Positions 50,655 to 60,135 of a stretch of 64,000 bases of DNA are shown here, one piece after another. Below the pieces are notes generated by a model. That model searched no databases, was not told the origin of the DNA, and saw only the letters and a program-made list of their open reading frames with translations. The stretch's first letter is position 1. The number at the start of each line of letters is the position of its first letter. The stretch comes from Micromonospora sp. WMMD1102 (GTDB taxonomy: Bacteria > Actinomycetota > Actinomycetes > Mycobacteriales > Micromonosporaceae): assembly GCF_029626265.1 (NCBI RefSeq), contig NZ_JARUBN010000001.1:5583001-5647000 (forward strand), in the 5' to 3' direction. A program made the position numbers and the translations under genes.

Positions 50655-52030
50655 CAGCCGGGCAGGCGCTCGAGCAGGTACTGCTCGACCTGGTCGAGGC
50701 TGACCCGCTCCTGGGTCATGCTGTCCCGGTTGCGTACCGTCACGGCGTTGTCGTCCAGGGTGTCGAAGTCGACGGTGACGCAGAACGGGGTGCCGATCTC
50801 GTCCTGCCGGCGGTAGCGGCGGCCGATCGCCTGCGAGTCGTCGAACTCCACCACCCAGCGCCTGCGCAGCGCGGCAGCCAGGTCCTTCGCCTTCGGCGAG
50901 AGCGAGGGGTTGCGGGAGAGCGGCAGCACGGCCACCTTGACCGGGGAGAGCCGGGGGTCGAAGCGGAGTACGGTGCGCTTGTCGACCCCGCCCTTGGTGT
51001 TCGGCGCCTCGTCCTCGTCGTACGCCTCCAGCAGGAAGGCGAGCACCGCCCGGGTCAGGCCGGCGGCCGGCTCGATCACGTACGGCACCCAGCGCTGCTG
51101 CTTCTCCTGGTCGAAGTAGGACAGGTCGACACCGGAGTGCTTGCTGTGCGTGGAGAGGTCGAAGTCGGTGCGGTTCGCGATGCCCTCCAGCTCGGAGAAC
51201 TCGGTGCCGCCGAACCGGAAGCGGTACTCGATGTCGACGGTCCGCTTCGAGTAGTGCGAGAGCTTCTCCTGCGGGTGCTCGAAGAAGCGCAGGTTCTCCT
51301 CGGTCAGGCCGAGGTCGAGATACCAGTTCCAGCGCTCGCGCAGCCAGTACTCGTGCCATTCCTCGTCGCTGCCCGGCTCGACGAAGAACTCCATCTCCAT
51401 CTGCTCGAACTCGCGGGTCCGGAAGATGAAGTTGCCCGGGGTGATCTCGTTGCGGAACGACTTGCCGACCTGGGCGATGCCGAACGGCGGCTTCTTGCGG
51501 GCCGACGCGGCGACGTTGTTGTAGTTGACGAAGATGCCCTGCGCGGTCTCCGGCCGGAGGTAGTGCAGCCCCTCCTCGCTCTCCACCGGGCCGAGGTAGG
51601 TCTTCATCAGGCCGTTGAACATCCGGGGCTCGGTGAAGGTGCCCTTGTTGCCGCAGTTCGGGCAGTTCAGCTCGGCCAGCGAGGCCGGCGGGTTGCCGTG
51701 CTTCTCCGCGTACGCCTCTTCGAGGTGGTCGGCCCGGAACCGCTTGTGGCAGGACTGGCACTCGGTCAGCGGGTCGACGAAGGCGTCCAGGTGGCCGGAG
51801 GCGGCCCAGACGTCCCGGGCGAGGATCACCGCCGAGTCGAGGCCGACGATGTCGTCCCGCTGCTGCACCATGCTCCGCCACCACTGGCGCCGGACGTTCT
51901 CCTTCAGCTCGACGCCGAGCGGGCCGTAGTCCCAGGCCGACCGGGTGCCCCCGTAGATCTCGCTGGACGGGAAGACGAAGCCTCGGCGCTTCGCGAGACT
52001 GACGACGGCGTCGATGCGGTCGGCTGGCAT
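50651..52030 (-). CDS. glyS: Glycyl-tRNA synthetase, dimeric class II
   Basis: 459 residues, ATG behind GGAGG. Class II motifs: [65 protein letters not shown] (motif 2), [18 protein letters not shown] (motif 3), C-terminal anticodon domain ([22 protein letters not shown]). Charges tRNA-Gly. Full length for the alpha2 type. Confidence 0.96.
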   Translation of the reverse strand: MPADRIDAVVSLAKRRGFVFPSSEIYGGTRSAWDYGPLGVELKENVRRQWWRSMVQQRDDIVGLDSAVILARDVWAASGHLDAFVDPLTECQSCHKRFRADHLEEAYAEKHGNPPASLAELNCPNCGNKGTFTEPRMFNGLMKTYLGPVESEEGLHYLRPETAQGIFVNYNNVAASARKKPPFGIAQVGKSFRNEITPGNFIFRTREFEQMEMEFFVEPGSDEEWHEYWLRERWNWYLDLGLTEENLRFFEHPQEKLSHYSKRTVDIEYRFRFGGTEFSELEGIANRTDFDLSTHSKHSGVDLSYFDQEKQQRWVPYVIEPAAGLTRAVLAFLLEAYDEDEAPNTKGGVDKRTVLRFDPRLSPVKVAVLPLSRNPSLSPKAKDLAAALRRRWVVEFDDSQAIGRRYRRQDEIGTPFCVTVDFDTLDDNAVTVRNRDSMTQERVSLDQVEQYLLERLPGC

Positions 52031-52240
52031 GGCTACCTCCTACACCGGCTGGCGGCCGGCGGGGACATCTGTCGGGGCGGTCAACGGGGACAACGGTCGG
52101 ACACGGCGGGCAGGGACGGCACCAGGACCTGGCTCGGGCGGTGCTCCGCACCACGGTACGGCCACCCGCGTCCCCGAGCCCAGCAGATTACTCCACCTCG
52201 GCGGTGACACCGCCGCCGCCCGGCCGGGCGGCCACGCCGG

Positions 52241-52909
52241 TCAGCTGATCTCGCACACCCGCAGCCCGCCGCTGGACTGGTCCTGGTCGAGCAGGGCCCG
52301 GAGACTGTCCTGCCCCCCACTGGCGTACGTCACGTCCACCGGCACGCTCAGCTCGCTGGTCAGCGACACGTCGCCGATCCGGAACGAGGCGATGTCCGGT
52401 TCGGCACCGACCCGGCGGGCGAACTCGGCCGGCGACTCCACCTGCTGCGCGGACTCGCAGAGCAGGTCGTACGCCTTGTCGAGGTCGTCGTCGTCGAGTG
52501 CCTCGAAGTAGTCGGTGACCACCGAGCGGGCCTGCTCGTTCAACGCCTGGGAGCCGAAGACCAGCAGACCGGCCAGGGCGGCTCCGCCCCCGCCGCAGAA
52601 GAGTACGACGGCCAGCGCCGCCACCCCGAGCCCGAGCCACAGCCGCGCGCCACGCCCCTCGCTGGGCGGCGCGGCGAAGACCGGCTCGACACCGGGCCCG
52701 GCCGGCGGTGCCGGCACGGCCGGCAGAACCTGCCCGTAGCCGGGCGGCGGCCCGAAATTGGGCTGCATGGCGTAGCCGGGCGGCGGGGCGTAGCCGGGCG
52801 GCGGGGCGTAGCCGCGCTGCGGCCCGGGGGCACCGGGCGGGGCCTGGTCGTCGGGCCGGACGGACTCGGGTGGGGGCGGCGGCCCGCCGGGCGGCCCGGG
52901 AACGGTCAT
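52241..52909 (-). CDS. Proline-rich membrane protein with extracytoplasmic DUF4878-like domain
   Basis: 222 residues. N-terminal ~85 residues are Pro/Gly-rich with repeats (GYAPPPGYAPPPGY). One transmembrane helix (~88-118: LWLGLGVAALAVVLFCGGGGAALAG). The C-terminal ~100 residues (ARSVVTDYFEALDDDDLDKAY, LLCESAQQVESPAEFA, VTYASGGQD) resemble small NTF2-like lipoprotein/DUF4878 domains. Function unknown; probably a cell-envelope protein. Confidence 0.75.
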   Translation of the reverse strand: MTVPGPPGGPPPPPESVRPDDQAPPGAPGPQRGYAPPPGYAPPPGYAMQPNFGPPPGYGQVLPAVPAPPAGPGVEPVFAAPPSEGRGARLWLGLGVAALAVVLFCGGGGAALAGLLVFGSQALNEQARSVVTDYFEALDDDDLDKAYDLLCESAQQVESPAEFARRVGAEPDIASFRIGDVSLTSELSVPVDVTYASGGQDSLRALLDQDQSSGGLRVCEIS

Positions 52910-52959
52910 GGGGAAAGGGTAGTGCCCGGGTCATCACCGGCCGGAGTCACCGGGCAGAG

Positions 52960-53301
52960 TCACCGGGCGGGGTCGGTGGCCCGGTCGCTCGGGGTGACTT
53001 CGACCTGGCCGTCCGGTTCGGCGCTGGCCAGCGTCTCGTACGCGGAGGGCTCGTCGAGCGACTCGGCGAGCAGCGGAGTCGCGTCGACCTTGACGTCGAA
53101 GGCGCCGAGGGCCCGCCGGTAGGTGCCGACCGACTCCCACTCGGTGACCAGGCACCAGTGCCGGGGGTCGTCAAGGGCCCGCAGCAGTTCGCCCCGGCGG
53201 TATCCCGGCCGGGCGGCGAGGGCGGCCAGCGCGGCGTGGGCCCGCTCCGTGAAGGTCGCGGCGGTCTCCTCCGCCACCACGAACCGGTTGGTCACCAACA
53301 C
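52960..53301 (-). CDS. Antibiotic biosynthesis monooxygenase (ABM) family protein
   Basis: 113 residues from GTG with AGGAGG seven bases upstream. ABM ferredoxin-like fold: NRFVVAEETAATFTERAHAALAALAARPGYRRGELLRAL, WCLVTEWESVGTYRRALGAF. Members are small heme-degrading or quinone-forming enzymes; the Asn/Trp residues hinting at IsdG-type heme cleavage are partly present (N5, W near 53). Substrate unknown. Confidence 0.82.
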   Translation of the reverse strand: MLVTNRFVVAEETAATFTERAHAALAALAARPGYRRGELLRALDDPRHWCLVTEWESVGTYRRALGAFDVKVDATPLLAESLDEPSAYETLASAEPDGQVEVTPSDRATDPAR

Positions 53302-53346
53302 GTACGCCTCCTGCCGCAGGTTCCGGGATCTCGTAGAGTCTGTGGG

Positions 53347-53607
53347 ATGCAGCGTACGCAGAGCGCCCTGCTGACCCGCCTGGCCCGGGTCAACCCGACG
53401 ACGATGTTCCTGGCCGCACTGGTGCTGGTGCTGCTCGGCCTCTTCGCGCCGGGGATCGTCGGCGGGGCGGTGCTGCTGGCCCTGGCCGCCGGGCTGGCCG
53501 CGCTGCTGGTGACCACCTGGCCGGTGCAGCGCCCGGCGACCCGGACCCTCCGGCTGGTGATCCTGACCCTGCTGGTCGGTGCCGCCCTGGTGAAGATCGC
53601 CGGATGA
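53347..53607 (+). CDS. Small membrane protein, DUF6703-like
   Basis: 86 residues from ATG (MQRTQSALLTRLARVNPTT). Three hydrophobic helices (TMFLAALVLVLLGLFAPGIVGGAVLLALAA..., LRLVILTLLVGAALVKIAG). Similar short proteins are annotated in actinomycetes without function. Confidence 0.7.
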   Translation: MQRTQSALLTRLARVNPTTMFLAALVLVLLGLFAPGIVGGAVLLALAAGLAALLVTTWPVQRPATRTLRLVILTLLVGAALVKIAG

Positions 53608-53681
53608 CCCCCGTCCGCCCGCCGGTGGTCCGGCACCCGCGACGGAACCCGTGAAGCCGTTTCATGCAAGCATGCGTTTTT

Positions 53682-53700
53682 GACAATCATTCTCATTGTC
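53682..53700. promoter_or_regulatory. Zur-like box upstream of znuA
   Basis: GACAAT-CATTCTC-ATTGTC, an inverted repeat about 20 bases before the znuA start, similar to actinobacterial Zur boxes (TGAAAATGATTTTCA type). TTGACA at 53680-53685 is a likely -35 within it. Zur, encoded downstream at 56807, would repress here when zinc is plentiful. Confidence 0.75.
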
Positions 53701-53716
53701 GCGGAAAGTAGAGGGC

Positions 53717-54709
53717 ATGGTGATCCGCTCCGCCCTCCGTACCGCCGCCCTCGCCACCACCGGCCTGCTCGCGCTGACCGGCGTCGCCGCCTGCGGGGGT
53801 GACGGCAGCGGCGCCGACCCCGACCGGGTCGACGTCGTCGCCGCCTTCTATCCCCTCCAGTTCGTCGCCGAGCGGGTCGGCGGGGACGCCGTCCGGGTGA
53901 CGAACCTCGCCAAGCCCGGCGCCGAGCCGCACGACCTGGAACTCAACCCCGGTCAGGTCGGCCAGGTCAGCGACGCGGAACTGGTGGTCTACCTGGCCGG
54001 CTTCCAGCCGAGCGTGGACGAGGCGGTCAGCCAGCAGGCCGGCGACCGGGCCTTCGACGTGGCAGGCGTGGCGCCGCTGTTGGACGCGACGGAGGGCGGG
54101 CACGAGCACGAGGGCGCGGAGGGCCACCAGGAGGAGGAGGCGCACGAGGGCGAGGGCGCCGCCGGGGAGAAGCACGAGGGGGAGGCCACCGGCAAGGACC
54201 CGCACGTCTGGCTCGACCCGACCCGGCTGGCCGGGATCGCCGACAAGCTGGCCGAGCGGCTGGGCACGGTCGACCCGGACCGGGCCGCCGACTACACCAC
54301 CCGGGCCGGGACGCTGCGCACCGAACTGGAGGCCCTGGACTCCGAGTACGCCCAGGGGCTGAAGACCTGCCAGCGGCGGGAACTGGTGACCAGCCACACC
54401 GCCTTCGGATACCTGGCCCAGCGCTACCAACTGGAGCAAATCGGCATCTCCGGGCTGACCCCGGAGGACGAGCCGGCCCCGCAGCGGCTGGCCGAGGTGG
54501 CCGCCGAGGCCCGGGAGCACAAGACCACCACGATCTTCTTCGAGACGCTGGTCAGCCCGAAGGTCGCCGAGACGATCGCCCGGGAGGTCGGGGCGAAGAC
54601 CGCCGTACTGGATCCGATCGAGGGCCTGCAACCGGACAGCACCGGGGACTACCTTTCGGTGATGCGCAGCAACCTGGGTGCCCTGAGGACCGCGTTGGGA
54701 TGTTCATGA
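53717..54709 (+). CDS. znuA: Zinc ABC importer substrate-binding lipoprotein
   Basis: 330 residues from ATG. Lipobox LTGVAAC (Cys26). A9-family fold: VVAAFYPLQFVAERVGGD, LAKPGAEPHDLELNPGQ (metal His), PHVWLDPTR (His), VTSHTAFGYLAQRY (His), ETLVSPKVAETIAREV, GAKTAVLDPIEG (Asp). A His/Glu-rich loop (~130-165, GGHEHEGAEGHQEEEAHEG) marks a zinc binder. Captures Zn2+ outside the membrane. ATGA overlap with the ATPase gene. Confidence 0.94.
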   Translation: MVIRSALRTAALATTGLLALTGVAACGGDGSGADPDRVDVVAAFYPLQFVAERVGGDAVRVTNLAKPGAEPHDLELNPGQVGQVSDAELVVYLAGFQPSVDEAVSQQAGDRAFDVAGVAPLLDATEGGHEHEGAEGHQEEEAHEGEGAAGEKHEGEATGKDPHVWLDPTRLAGIADKLAERLGTVDPDRAADYTTRAGTLRTELEALDSEYAQGLKTCQRRELVTSHTAFGYLAQRYQLEQIGISGLTPEDEPAPQRLAEVAAEAREHKTTTIFFETLVSPKVAETIAREVGAKTAVLDPIEGLQPDSTGDYLSVMRSNLGALRTALGCS

Positions 54710-55467
54710 CCGAACCTGTCGTCACCGTGCAGCACGGGGTGGTCGCCTACGCCGACCGTCCCGTGCTGCGCGGCGTCTCCCTGCGGGTGGAGCCGGGCGA
54801 GGTGGTCGCCGTACTCGGCGCCAACGGCTCCGGCAAGTCCACGCTGATCCGGGCGATCCTCAACCTGGTGCCGCTGGCCGCCGGGGCGGTCACCCTGTTC
54901 GGCACCCCGCAGCGCCGGTTCCGGCAGTGGGCCAGGATCGGGTACGTGCCGCAGCGGATGGGCGCCGGCAGCGGCGTACCGGCCACCGTGGCCGAGGTGG
55001 TCGCCTCCGGCCGGCTGGCCCGGCGGGGCGTGTTCCGGCCGCCGGGGCGGGTCGACCGGGCGGCGGTGGCCGAGGCGCTGGCCGCCGTCGGGCTCGCCGA
55101 CCGGGCCGGCGACCCGGTGGCCACCCTCTCCGGCGGGCAGCAGCAGCGCACCCTGATCGCCCGGGCGCTGGCCGGCGGGCCCGAGCTGCTGGTCCTCGAC
55201 GAGCCGACCGCCGGAGTCGACTCCGCCAGCCAGGACGCCTTCGCCGAGGCGCTGCGCGGGTTCGTCGCCGGTGGCGGGACGGTGCTGCTTGTCGCGCACG
55301 AACTCGGGCCGCTGGCCGGGGTGGTCACCCGGGCGGTGGTCGTACACGACGGGACGATCGCGCACGACGGCGCGGTCCCGGAACCGGTCGGGCACCACGC
55401 CGCGCCCGGACACGACCACGTCCACCCGCACGCGCCGGAGGAGTCCACCGGGATGTGGGGCAAGTGA
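54706..55467 (+). CDS. znuC: Zinc ABC importer ATPase
   Basis: 253 residues; ATG chosen for ATGA overlap (an ATG six bases earlier also in frame). Walker A GANGSGKSTLI, signature LSGGQQQRTLIARAL, Walker B LLVLDEPTAGVDSA, H-loop LVAHELGPL. C-terminal tail is His-rich (GHHAAPGHDHVHPHAP), plausible zinc sensing. Drives the ZnuACB importer. Confidence 0.93.
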   Translation: MTEPVVTVQHGVVAYADRPVLRGVSLRVEPGEVVAVLGANGSGKSTLIRAILNLVPLAAGAVTLFGTPQRRFRQWARIGYVPQRMGAGSGVPATVAEVVASGRLARRGVFRPPGRVDRAAVAEALAAVGLADRAGDPVATLSGGQQQRTLIARALAGGPELLVLDEPTAGVDSASQDAFAEALRGFVAGGGTVLLVAHELGPLAGVVTRAVVVHDGTIAHDGAVPEPVGHHAAPGHDHVHPHAPEESTGMWGK

Positions 55468-55474
55468 GGGCGAC

Positions 55475-56440
55475 ATGAGCATCTTCCAGTACGAGTTCAT
55501 GATCCGCGCCCTGGTCGGGGCGCTGGTGATCGGGCTGACCGCCCCGGCCCTCGGCATCTATCTGGTGCAGCGCCGGATGTCGCTGATCGGCGACGGGGTC
55601 GGGCACGTCGCGCTGACCGGGGTCGGGGTCGGGCTGCTGCTCCACCAGTCCCCGGTGCTGACCGCGGTGCTCGTGGCGGCGGTCGCCGCGGTCGCCATCG
55701 AGCTGATCCGGGAACGCGGCCGCACCTCCGGCGACGTCGCACTGGCGATGCTCTTCTACGGCGGCATCGCCGGTGGCGTGATGCTCGTCGGGCTCTCCGG
55801 CAGCCGGAGCAACGCCAACCTGCTGGCGTACCTCTTCGGCTCGCTGACCACGACGTCACCGCAGGATCTGGTGGTGATCGTGGTGCTCGCGGCGGTGGTC
55901 CTGGTCACCATGGTCGGGCTGCGCCCGGCACTCTTCGCGATCTGCCACGACGAGGAGTACGCCCGGGTCTCCGGGCTGCCGGTCCGGGCGCTGAACCTGC
56001 TGCTCGCGGTGACCACGGCGGTGACCGTGACCATCGCGATGCGGGCGGTCGGACTGTTACTGATCAGCGCCCTGATGGTGGTGCCGGTGGCCACCGCGCA
56101 GCTGTTCACCCGCGGTTTCCTCGGCACCATGGTCGCCGCGATGGGGCTGGGCCTGCTCGCCTCCGGCTCCGGGGTGTGGCTGGCCGGCACCGCCAACACC
56201 GCGCTCGGAGCCACCATCGTGATCCTGGCGATCGGCCTGTTCCTGGTGGTGTCGGTCGGCGTGGCGGTACGCCGGGCGCTGGCCCGGCGGCGGGCCGTGG
56301 CCGGGCCGGAGCCGCACGTCGAACCCTGTGACGTGCTGCTCGGCCCGGCCGCACCGCCAGCCCCGGCGGCCGGTCCCGCCCCGGTCGACCCGGCGGCGGT
56401 CGACCTTGGGACGGCGCACCGAACGGCGGCCCGGCGTTAA
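55475..56440 (+). CDS. znuB: Zinc ABC importer permease
   Basis: 321 residues. Eight to nine helices of the ABC-3 family: FMIRALVGALVIGLTAPALG, LVQRRMSLIGDGVGHVALTGVGVG (conserved permease signature), SNANLLAYLFGSLTT, RAVGLLLISALMVVPVATAQL. C-terminal ~45 residues are Pro/Ala-rich and cytoplasmic. Eight bases after znuC. Confidence 0.93.
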   Translation: MSIFQYEFMIRALVGALVIGLTAPALGIYLVQRRMSLIGDGVGHVALTGVGVGLLLHQSPVLTAVLVAAVAAVAIELIRERGRTSGDVALAMLFYGGIAGGVMLVGLSGSRSNANLLAYLFGSLTTTSPQDLVVIVVLAAVVLVTMVGLRPALFAICHDEEYARVSGLPVRALNLLLAVTTAVTVTIAMRAVGLLLISALMVVPVATAQLFTRGFLGTMVAAMGLGLLASGSGVWLAGTANTALGATIVILAIGLFLVVSVGVAVRRALARRRAVAGPEPHVEPCDVLLGPAAPPAPAAGPAPVDPAAVDLGTAHRTAARR

Positions 56441-56459
56441 CAACCGTTACCGTTACAGG

Positions 56460-56759
56460 GTGACGAGCACGAACGCCTACGAGGCCTATGCGGGCGCCGG
56501 TGAGCTGCTGCGGGCACTCGCCGCACCGATCCGGCTCGCCATCGTCAGCGAACTCGCGCACGGTGAACGCTGCGTGCACGAACTGGTGGAAACCCTCGGC
56601 GCACCGCAGCCGCTGGTCTCCCAACACCTGCGGGTGCTCCGCGGGGCCGGCGTGGTGCGCGGCTCGCGGCGCGGTCGGGAAATCGCCTATACCTTGGTCG
56701 ACGAACACATCGCGCATATCGTGGCGGACGCGGTGAGCCATTCGGGGGAAGCCACCTGA
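56460..56759 (+). CDS. ArsR/SmtB-family metal-sensing repressor
   Basis: 99 residues from GTG. Winged helix AGELLRALAAPIRLAIVSELAHGERCVHELVETLG, recognition helix QPLVSQHLRVLRGAGVVRG. Possible metal sites: Cys/His in ERCVHEL (alpha3N) and the alpha5-like DEHIAHIVADAVSH. Sits in the zinc operon, 20 bases after znuB, so it probably senses Zn. Upstream GTTAACAACCGTTACCGTTAC may be its own control region. Confidence 0.85.
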   Translation: MTSTNAYEAYAGAGELLRALAAPIRLAIVSELAHGERCVHELVETLGAPQPLVSQHLRVLRGAGVVRGSRRGREIAYTLVDEHIAHIVADAVSHSGEAT

Positions 56760-56806
56760 CGCCCAGGACGTCCGGCAGGCACCTGAGACGACGCGAGGAG
56801 GGCGAG

Positions 56807-57214
56807 ATGGCGGCGACGGACAGCGGCGCGGCGGTACGCAACACCCGACAGCGCAGCGCGGTCAGCGCACTGCTCGGCGAGGTCGAGGGCTTCCACAGCG
56901 CCCAAGACCTGCACGCCATGCTCCGCAGCCGGGGCGAGCGGGTCGGCCTGACCACCGTCTACCGCACCCTCCAGGGGCTCGCCGACGCGGGTGAGATCGA
57001 CGTGATGCGACCGCCGGGCGGTGAGCACCTCTACCGGCGGTGCAGCGAGGGCCACCACCACCACCTGGTCTGCCGGGCCTGCGGCCGTACGGTCGAGGTG
57101 GAGGGGCCGGCCGTGGAGAGCTGGGCCGACCGGGTCGCCAACAAGCACGGCTTCTCCGACGTCAGCCACACCCTGGAAATCTTCGGCACCTGCCCGGACT
57201 GCGCCAAGCGCTGA
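56807..57214 (+). CDS. zur: Zinc uptake regulator Zur (Fur family)
   Basis: 135 residues. DNA-binding VGLTTVYRTLQGLADAGEID; metal ligands EHLYRRCSEGHHHHLVC (HHHH), CxxC in VCRACG and CPDC at the end. Represses zinc uptake genes in zinc-replete cells, matching the box before znuA. It lies in the same operon, giving autoregulation. Confidence 0.9.
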   Translation: MAATDSGAAVRNTRQRSAVSALLGEVEGFHSAQDLHAMLRSRGERVGLTTVYRTLQGLADAGEIDVMRPPGGEHLYRRCSEGHHHHLVCRACGRTVEVEGPAVESWADRVANKHGFSDVSHTLEIFGTCPDCAKR

Positions 57215-57237
57215 CCCCGGGGACCCGGCGAACCAGC

Positions 57238-57341
57238 CCGCACCCGGGACCCGGCTGGTCAGTCCGCACCCGGGACACAGCTGGTCAGCCCGCACCCGGG
57301 ACACAGCTGGTCAGCCCGCACCCGGGGCCCGGCTGGTCAGC
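57238..57341. repeat. Four tandem 26-base repeats between zur and the CHAT gene
   Basis: CCGCACCCGGGACACAGCTG followed by GTCAGC, four units starting at 57238, 57264, 57290 and 57316, the middle two identical. Each contains CAGCTG-like or CGGCTG variants. They fill the convergent gap and reach the CHAT stop codon. Confidence 0.85.
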
Positions 57342-59946
57342 CCGCTCCGAAGCAGACGAAGGCCGCCGCCGTGGCCCGCGCGGAACCGTCCCCGCTGGCG
57401 GCGAACTCCCGCTGGGCGGCGGCGAGCGCCGACGCCGGCCGGGCACCGGCAGCCATCCGGCGGTGCAGGTCCAGCATCAGCGCGGTGGTCAGGTCCGCCG
57501 GCACCGGCAGCACGGTGGCGACCAGGCTGCTGGCACCGATGGCCAGCAGTACGGAGCTGAAGCCCATCACCTCGTCCCCCGGGCGTACGCCGGAGCGCCC
57601 CGAGTCGCAGGCGGAGAGCACCACACAGCCGGGCGGCCGGGGCAGCCGCTCCAACTCGTAGGCGGTAAGCGGGCCGTCGGCGAGTTCCAGTGTGGAGAAG
57701 AGCGGGTTGTCGGCCCGGAACGTGCCGTGCGCCGCGACGTGTGCCAGTCGGGCCCCGTCCAAGGCGCTGGTCACCGCCTCGGCGGTCGCGTCCGCGCCGG
57801 TCAGCACGCGTGCCCCCGGCAGCACCCGGGCCAGTTGGCGTACCTCGGTCGCGGCGGCGGGCAGGCGCGGGCCGGCGGCCAGCAGCGGCGGGCCGTCCGG
57901 CAGCGTACGCCGGCTGGCGGCGAGCCACGCCGTCGCCGACGGAGCCACCGTCACCGGCCGTCCGGCGCAGGTCGGCAGCCCGGACCAGGCGACCGCGTGC
58001 AACTCCCCGATCGGCACCAGCACGAGTGGCCGGTCGGCCAGGTGTGCCCGGAGCGGCCCGAAGAGCTGCCGGTCCAGCACTTCCGAGGTGTGCGACACCC
58101 CGGCCCGGGCGTCCGGGGTGTCCCCGGTGACGACCAGCCGGCGCAGGCCGAACCGGTGCAGCCGGGCCGCGTGCAGCGCCGCCTCGACCTGGCCGAGGTC
58201 GTGCAGGGTCGCCCGGCCGTCCCGGAGCAGCACCGCCCGCAGCCGCTCCCGGTGGGCCACGAGTTCCACGAGTACCGCCGGGCCGAGTTCCTCGGCGAGG
58301 GTGCGCAGGCCCGGCGGTGCCAGCAGTCCGCCGCCGCCGTCGACCCCCCGGGCCAGTTCCCGGATGTGTCGTTCGAGCCGGGCCTGGCGACCGCGCAGCG
58401 CGGTCACCGGCCGGCCCGCGAGCAGGGCCTCCTCCAGCGCGCCGCTGACCATCCGCAGCTCGGCGAGGGCGGCGGCCAGTCCGACGTCCTGGGGTGGCAG
58501 GACGGCCCGCATCCGCAGCGTGCTGGCCCGCCACCGCTCCGTCCAGGCGAGCACCCGGGCCGGCGTACCGGAGCTGATCGCGAGGTCGACTCCCTCGGCC
58601 GCGAGTTCCTGGCCATGTGCGCCGCTGTGCGCGCGCAGTTCGGTGGCGCCCAGCGCGGCCCGGTAGCCGTCGAGCACCGCCAGTCCGCGGCGCAGGGCGC
58701 GGGCGCCACCCCGGTGGTCCCCGGCGAGCCGGCGGGACAGCGCCAACGCGTACCAGCCCTGCGCCCGCCGGGACGCCGTGCCCCGGCGGCGTGCCCGGGC
58801 GGCGACCGCCAGCAGTTCGAGGGCCCGCCCGGTGCGGTCGAGCGCGGCGGCCAGCCCGGCGGCCTCGATCCGGGTGGTAAGCGCCGGTCCCGGCCATCCG
58901 GTGCCGTCGAGCTGGTCGGCGGTACGGACCATCGCGGCCAGCAGCGCCGCCGAGCGGGTACCCCGGCGCAGTTCCGCGCGCAGTTCGACGTGCCGGGCGA
59001 AGGCGGCCCAGGTGCGGCGACCCTGGCGGCGGAACCGGACCCGGGCGGCGGCGGCGGACTCGGTGGCCGTGGCCAGGTCACCGGCGAGCAACGCGGCCCG
59101 CGCCTGGGCGAGCAGCGCCTCGGCGAGATCCGAAGCCATTCCGCGCCGCCGCAGTTCCCGGACGGCGAGGCCGGCCACCTCGACCGCCTCCTCCACCAGC
59201 GGCACCGAGAGCAGCAGTTCGAACCGGTCCAGCAGCAGCGCCGGCCGGGGCACCCTGAGCTGGGCGTACTCCTCCTCGACGGCGGCGAAGCGGCGCAGCG
59301 CCCCCGGGATGTCGCCGCCGTGGCCGGCGGCGATGCCGAGGTTCCACCGCACGTCGGCAGCGGCCAGGTCCAGTCCGAGCCGCTGGAAGATGGCGGCGGC
59401 GCAGCCGAGGTCGTCGGCGCCCAGGGTCGCGCCCCGGTGGGCGTTGAGCAGTCCCCGGTTGTTCCGGGCGCGTGCCTCCAGCGGCAGGTCGCCCTCGCGG
59501 CGGGCGATCTCCACCGCGATCCCGTACTCCCGGATCGCCTCCTCGAACTGGCCCCGGAAGTGCAGCACCACGCCCCGCTGCATCCGGGCCCGCCCGGCGT
59601 CGGCGCCGGTCAGCTCGGGCAGTGCCGAGGTGACCGCGGCCAGGGCGGCGGAGGTGCGGCCGGCGTTGGCGAGCACGTACCCGAGGCTCATCCTGGCCAG
59701 CGCCGCCACCCGGGGCGTCCCGGCGGCCCGCAGCGCGCGGCGCAGGTGCCGCAGGGCTCCCGGCAGGTCGTTGAGTTCCCGCAGGGCGAGCCCGATGGCC
59801 CGTTCGGCGGTGGACCGCTCGTCCGGGTCGGGTTGCCCGGTCGTCAGCACCCGCCGGCCGATGGTGATCGCCTCGCGGGGATAGCGCTGGACGGCGTCGA
59901 GCGCGGCCCGGGCCGTCGCCGCGGCGGAGCCGACGCTGTCACCCAT
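57337..59946 (-). CDS. TPR-CHAT protease
   Basis: 869 residues from ATG (MGDSVGSAAATARAALDAV); further upstream in-frame codons are not protein-like. Residues ~20-500 are Ala/Leu/Arg-rich tandem helices of TPR type. The C-terminal ~330 residues form a CHAT (caspase HetF associated with TPRs) domain with the catalytic dyad: HVAAHGTF (His) and VVLSACDSG (Cys), followed by GDEVMGFSSVLLAIGASSLVAT. CHAT enzymes are caspase-like cysteine proteases. Divergent from a subtilase/sigma operon; I infer a common circuit. Confidence 0.9.
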   Translation of the reverse strand: MGDSVGSAAATARAALDAVQRYPREAITIGRRVLTTGQPDPDERSTAERAIGLALRELNDLPGALRHLRRALRAAGTPRVAALARMSLGYVLANAGRTSAALAAVTSALPELTGADAGRARMQRGVVLHFRGQFEEAIREYGIAVEIARREGDLPLEARARNNRGLLNAHRGATLGADDLGCAAAIFQRLGLDLAAADVRWNLGIAAGHGGDIPGALRRFAAVEEEYAQLRVPRPALLLDRFELLLSVPLVEEAVEVAGLAVRELRRRGMASDLAEALLAQARAALLAGDLATATESAAAARVRFRRQGRRTWAAFARHVELRAELRRGTRSAALLAAMVRTADQLDGTGWPGPALTTRIEAAGLAAALDRTGRALELLAVAARARRRGTASRRAQGWYALALSRRLAGDHRGGARALRRGLAVLDGYRAALGATELRAHSGAHGQELAAEGVDLAISSGTPARVLAWTERWRASTLRMRAVLPPQDVGLAAALAELRMVSGALEEALLAGRPVTALRGRQARLERHIRELARGVDGGGGLLAPPGLRTLAEELGPAVLVELVAHRERLRAVLLRDGRATLHDLGQVEAALHAARLHRFGLRRLVVTGDTPDARAGVSHTSEVLDRQLFGPLRAHLADRPLVLVPIGELHAVAWSGLPTCAGRPVTVAPSATAWLAASRRTLPDGPPLLAAGPRLPAAATEVRQLARVLPGARVLTGADATAEAVTSALDGARLAHVAAHGTFRADNPLFSTLELADGPLTAYELERLPRPPGCVVLSACDSGRSGVRPGDEVMGFSSVLLAIGASSLVATVLPVPADLTTALMLDLHRRMAAGARPASALAAAQREFAASGDGSARATAAAFVCFGAG

Positions 59947-60135
59947 CCGGATAGAATCCCCGATAAATGACCTTCGGTCAATCTGTGCGGTTATCCGAAA
60001 AGAGGTGATTCCGGGCCGTCCGCCGGGCCGACAATTATTGACAACCAACTATCGGTGGAAAAGAATTGACGCCGCCGGGGAACGTCCGAGAAGTTGACCA
60101 CTCCACCGCACTTTCTTCGCTCATTTGGAGGACCG
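59947..60135. promoter_or_regulatory. Shared divergent promoter region of CHAT and subtilase genes
   Basis: 189 bases, noticeably AT-rich for this genome. Plus direction: TTGACA 60038-60043, 17 bases, AAGAAT 60061-60066. Minus direction: TTGACC around 59981 with GATTCT/TATCC downstream. A TGACC-TTC-GGTCA dyad at 59968-59980 may be an operator. No gene lies within. Confidence 0.5.

Noticed and set aside
57238-57341. CRISPR array
   Set aside because: Repeats are directly adjacent without spacers and no cas gene is present, despite the CRISPR-like CHAT/sigma pairing.
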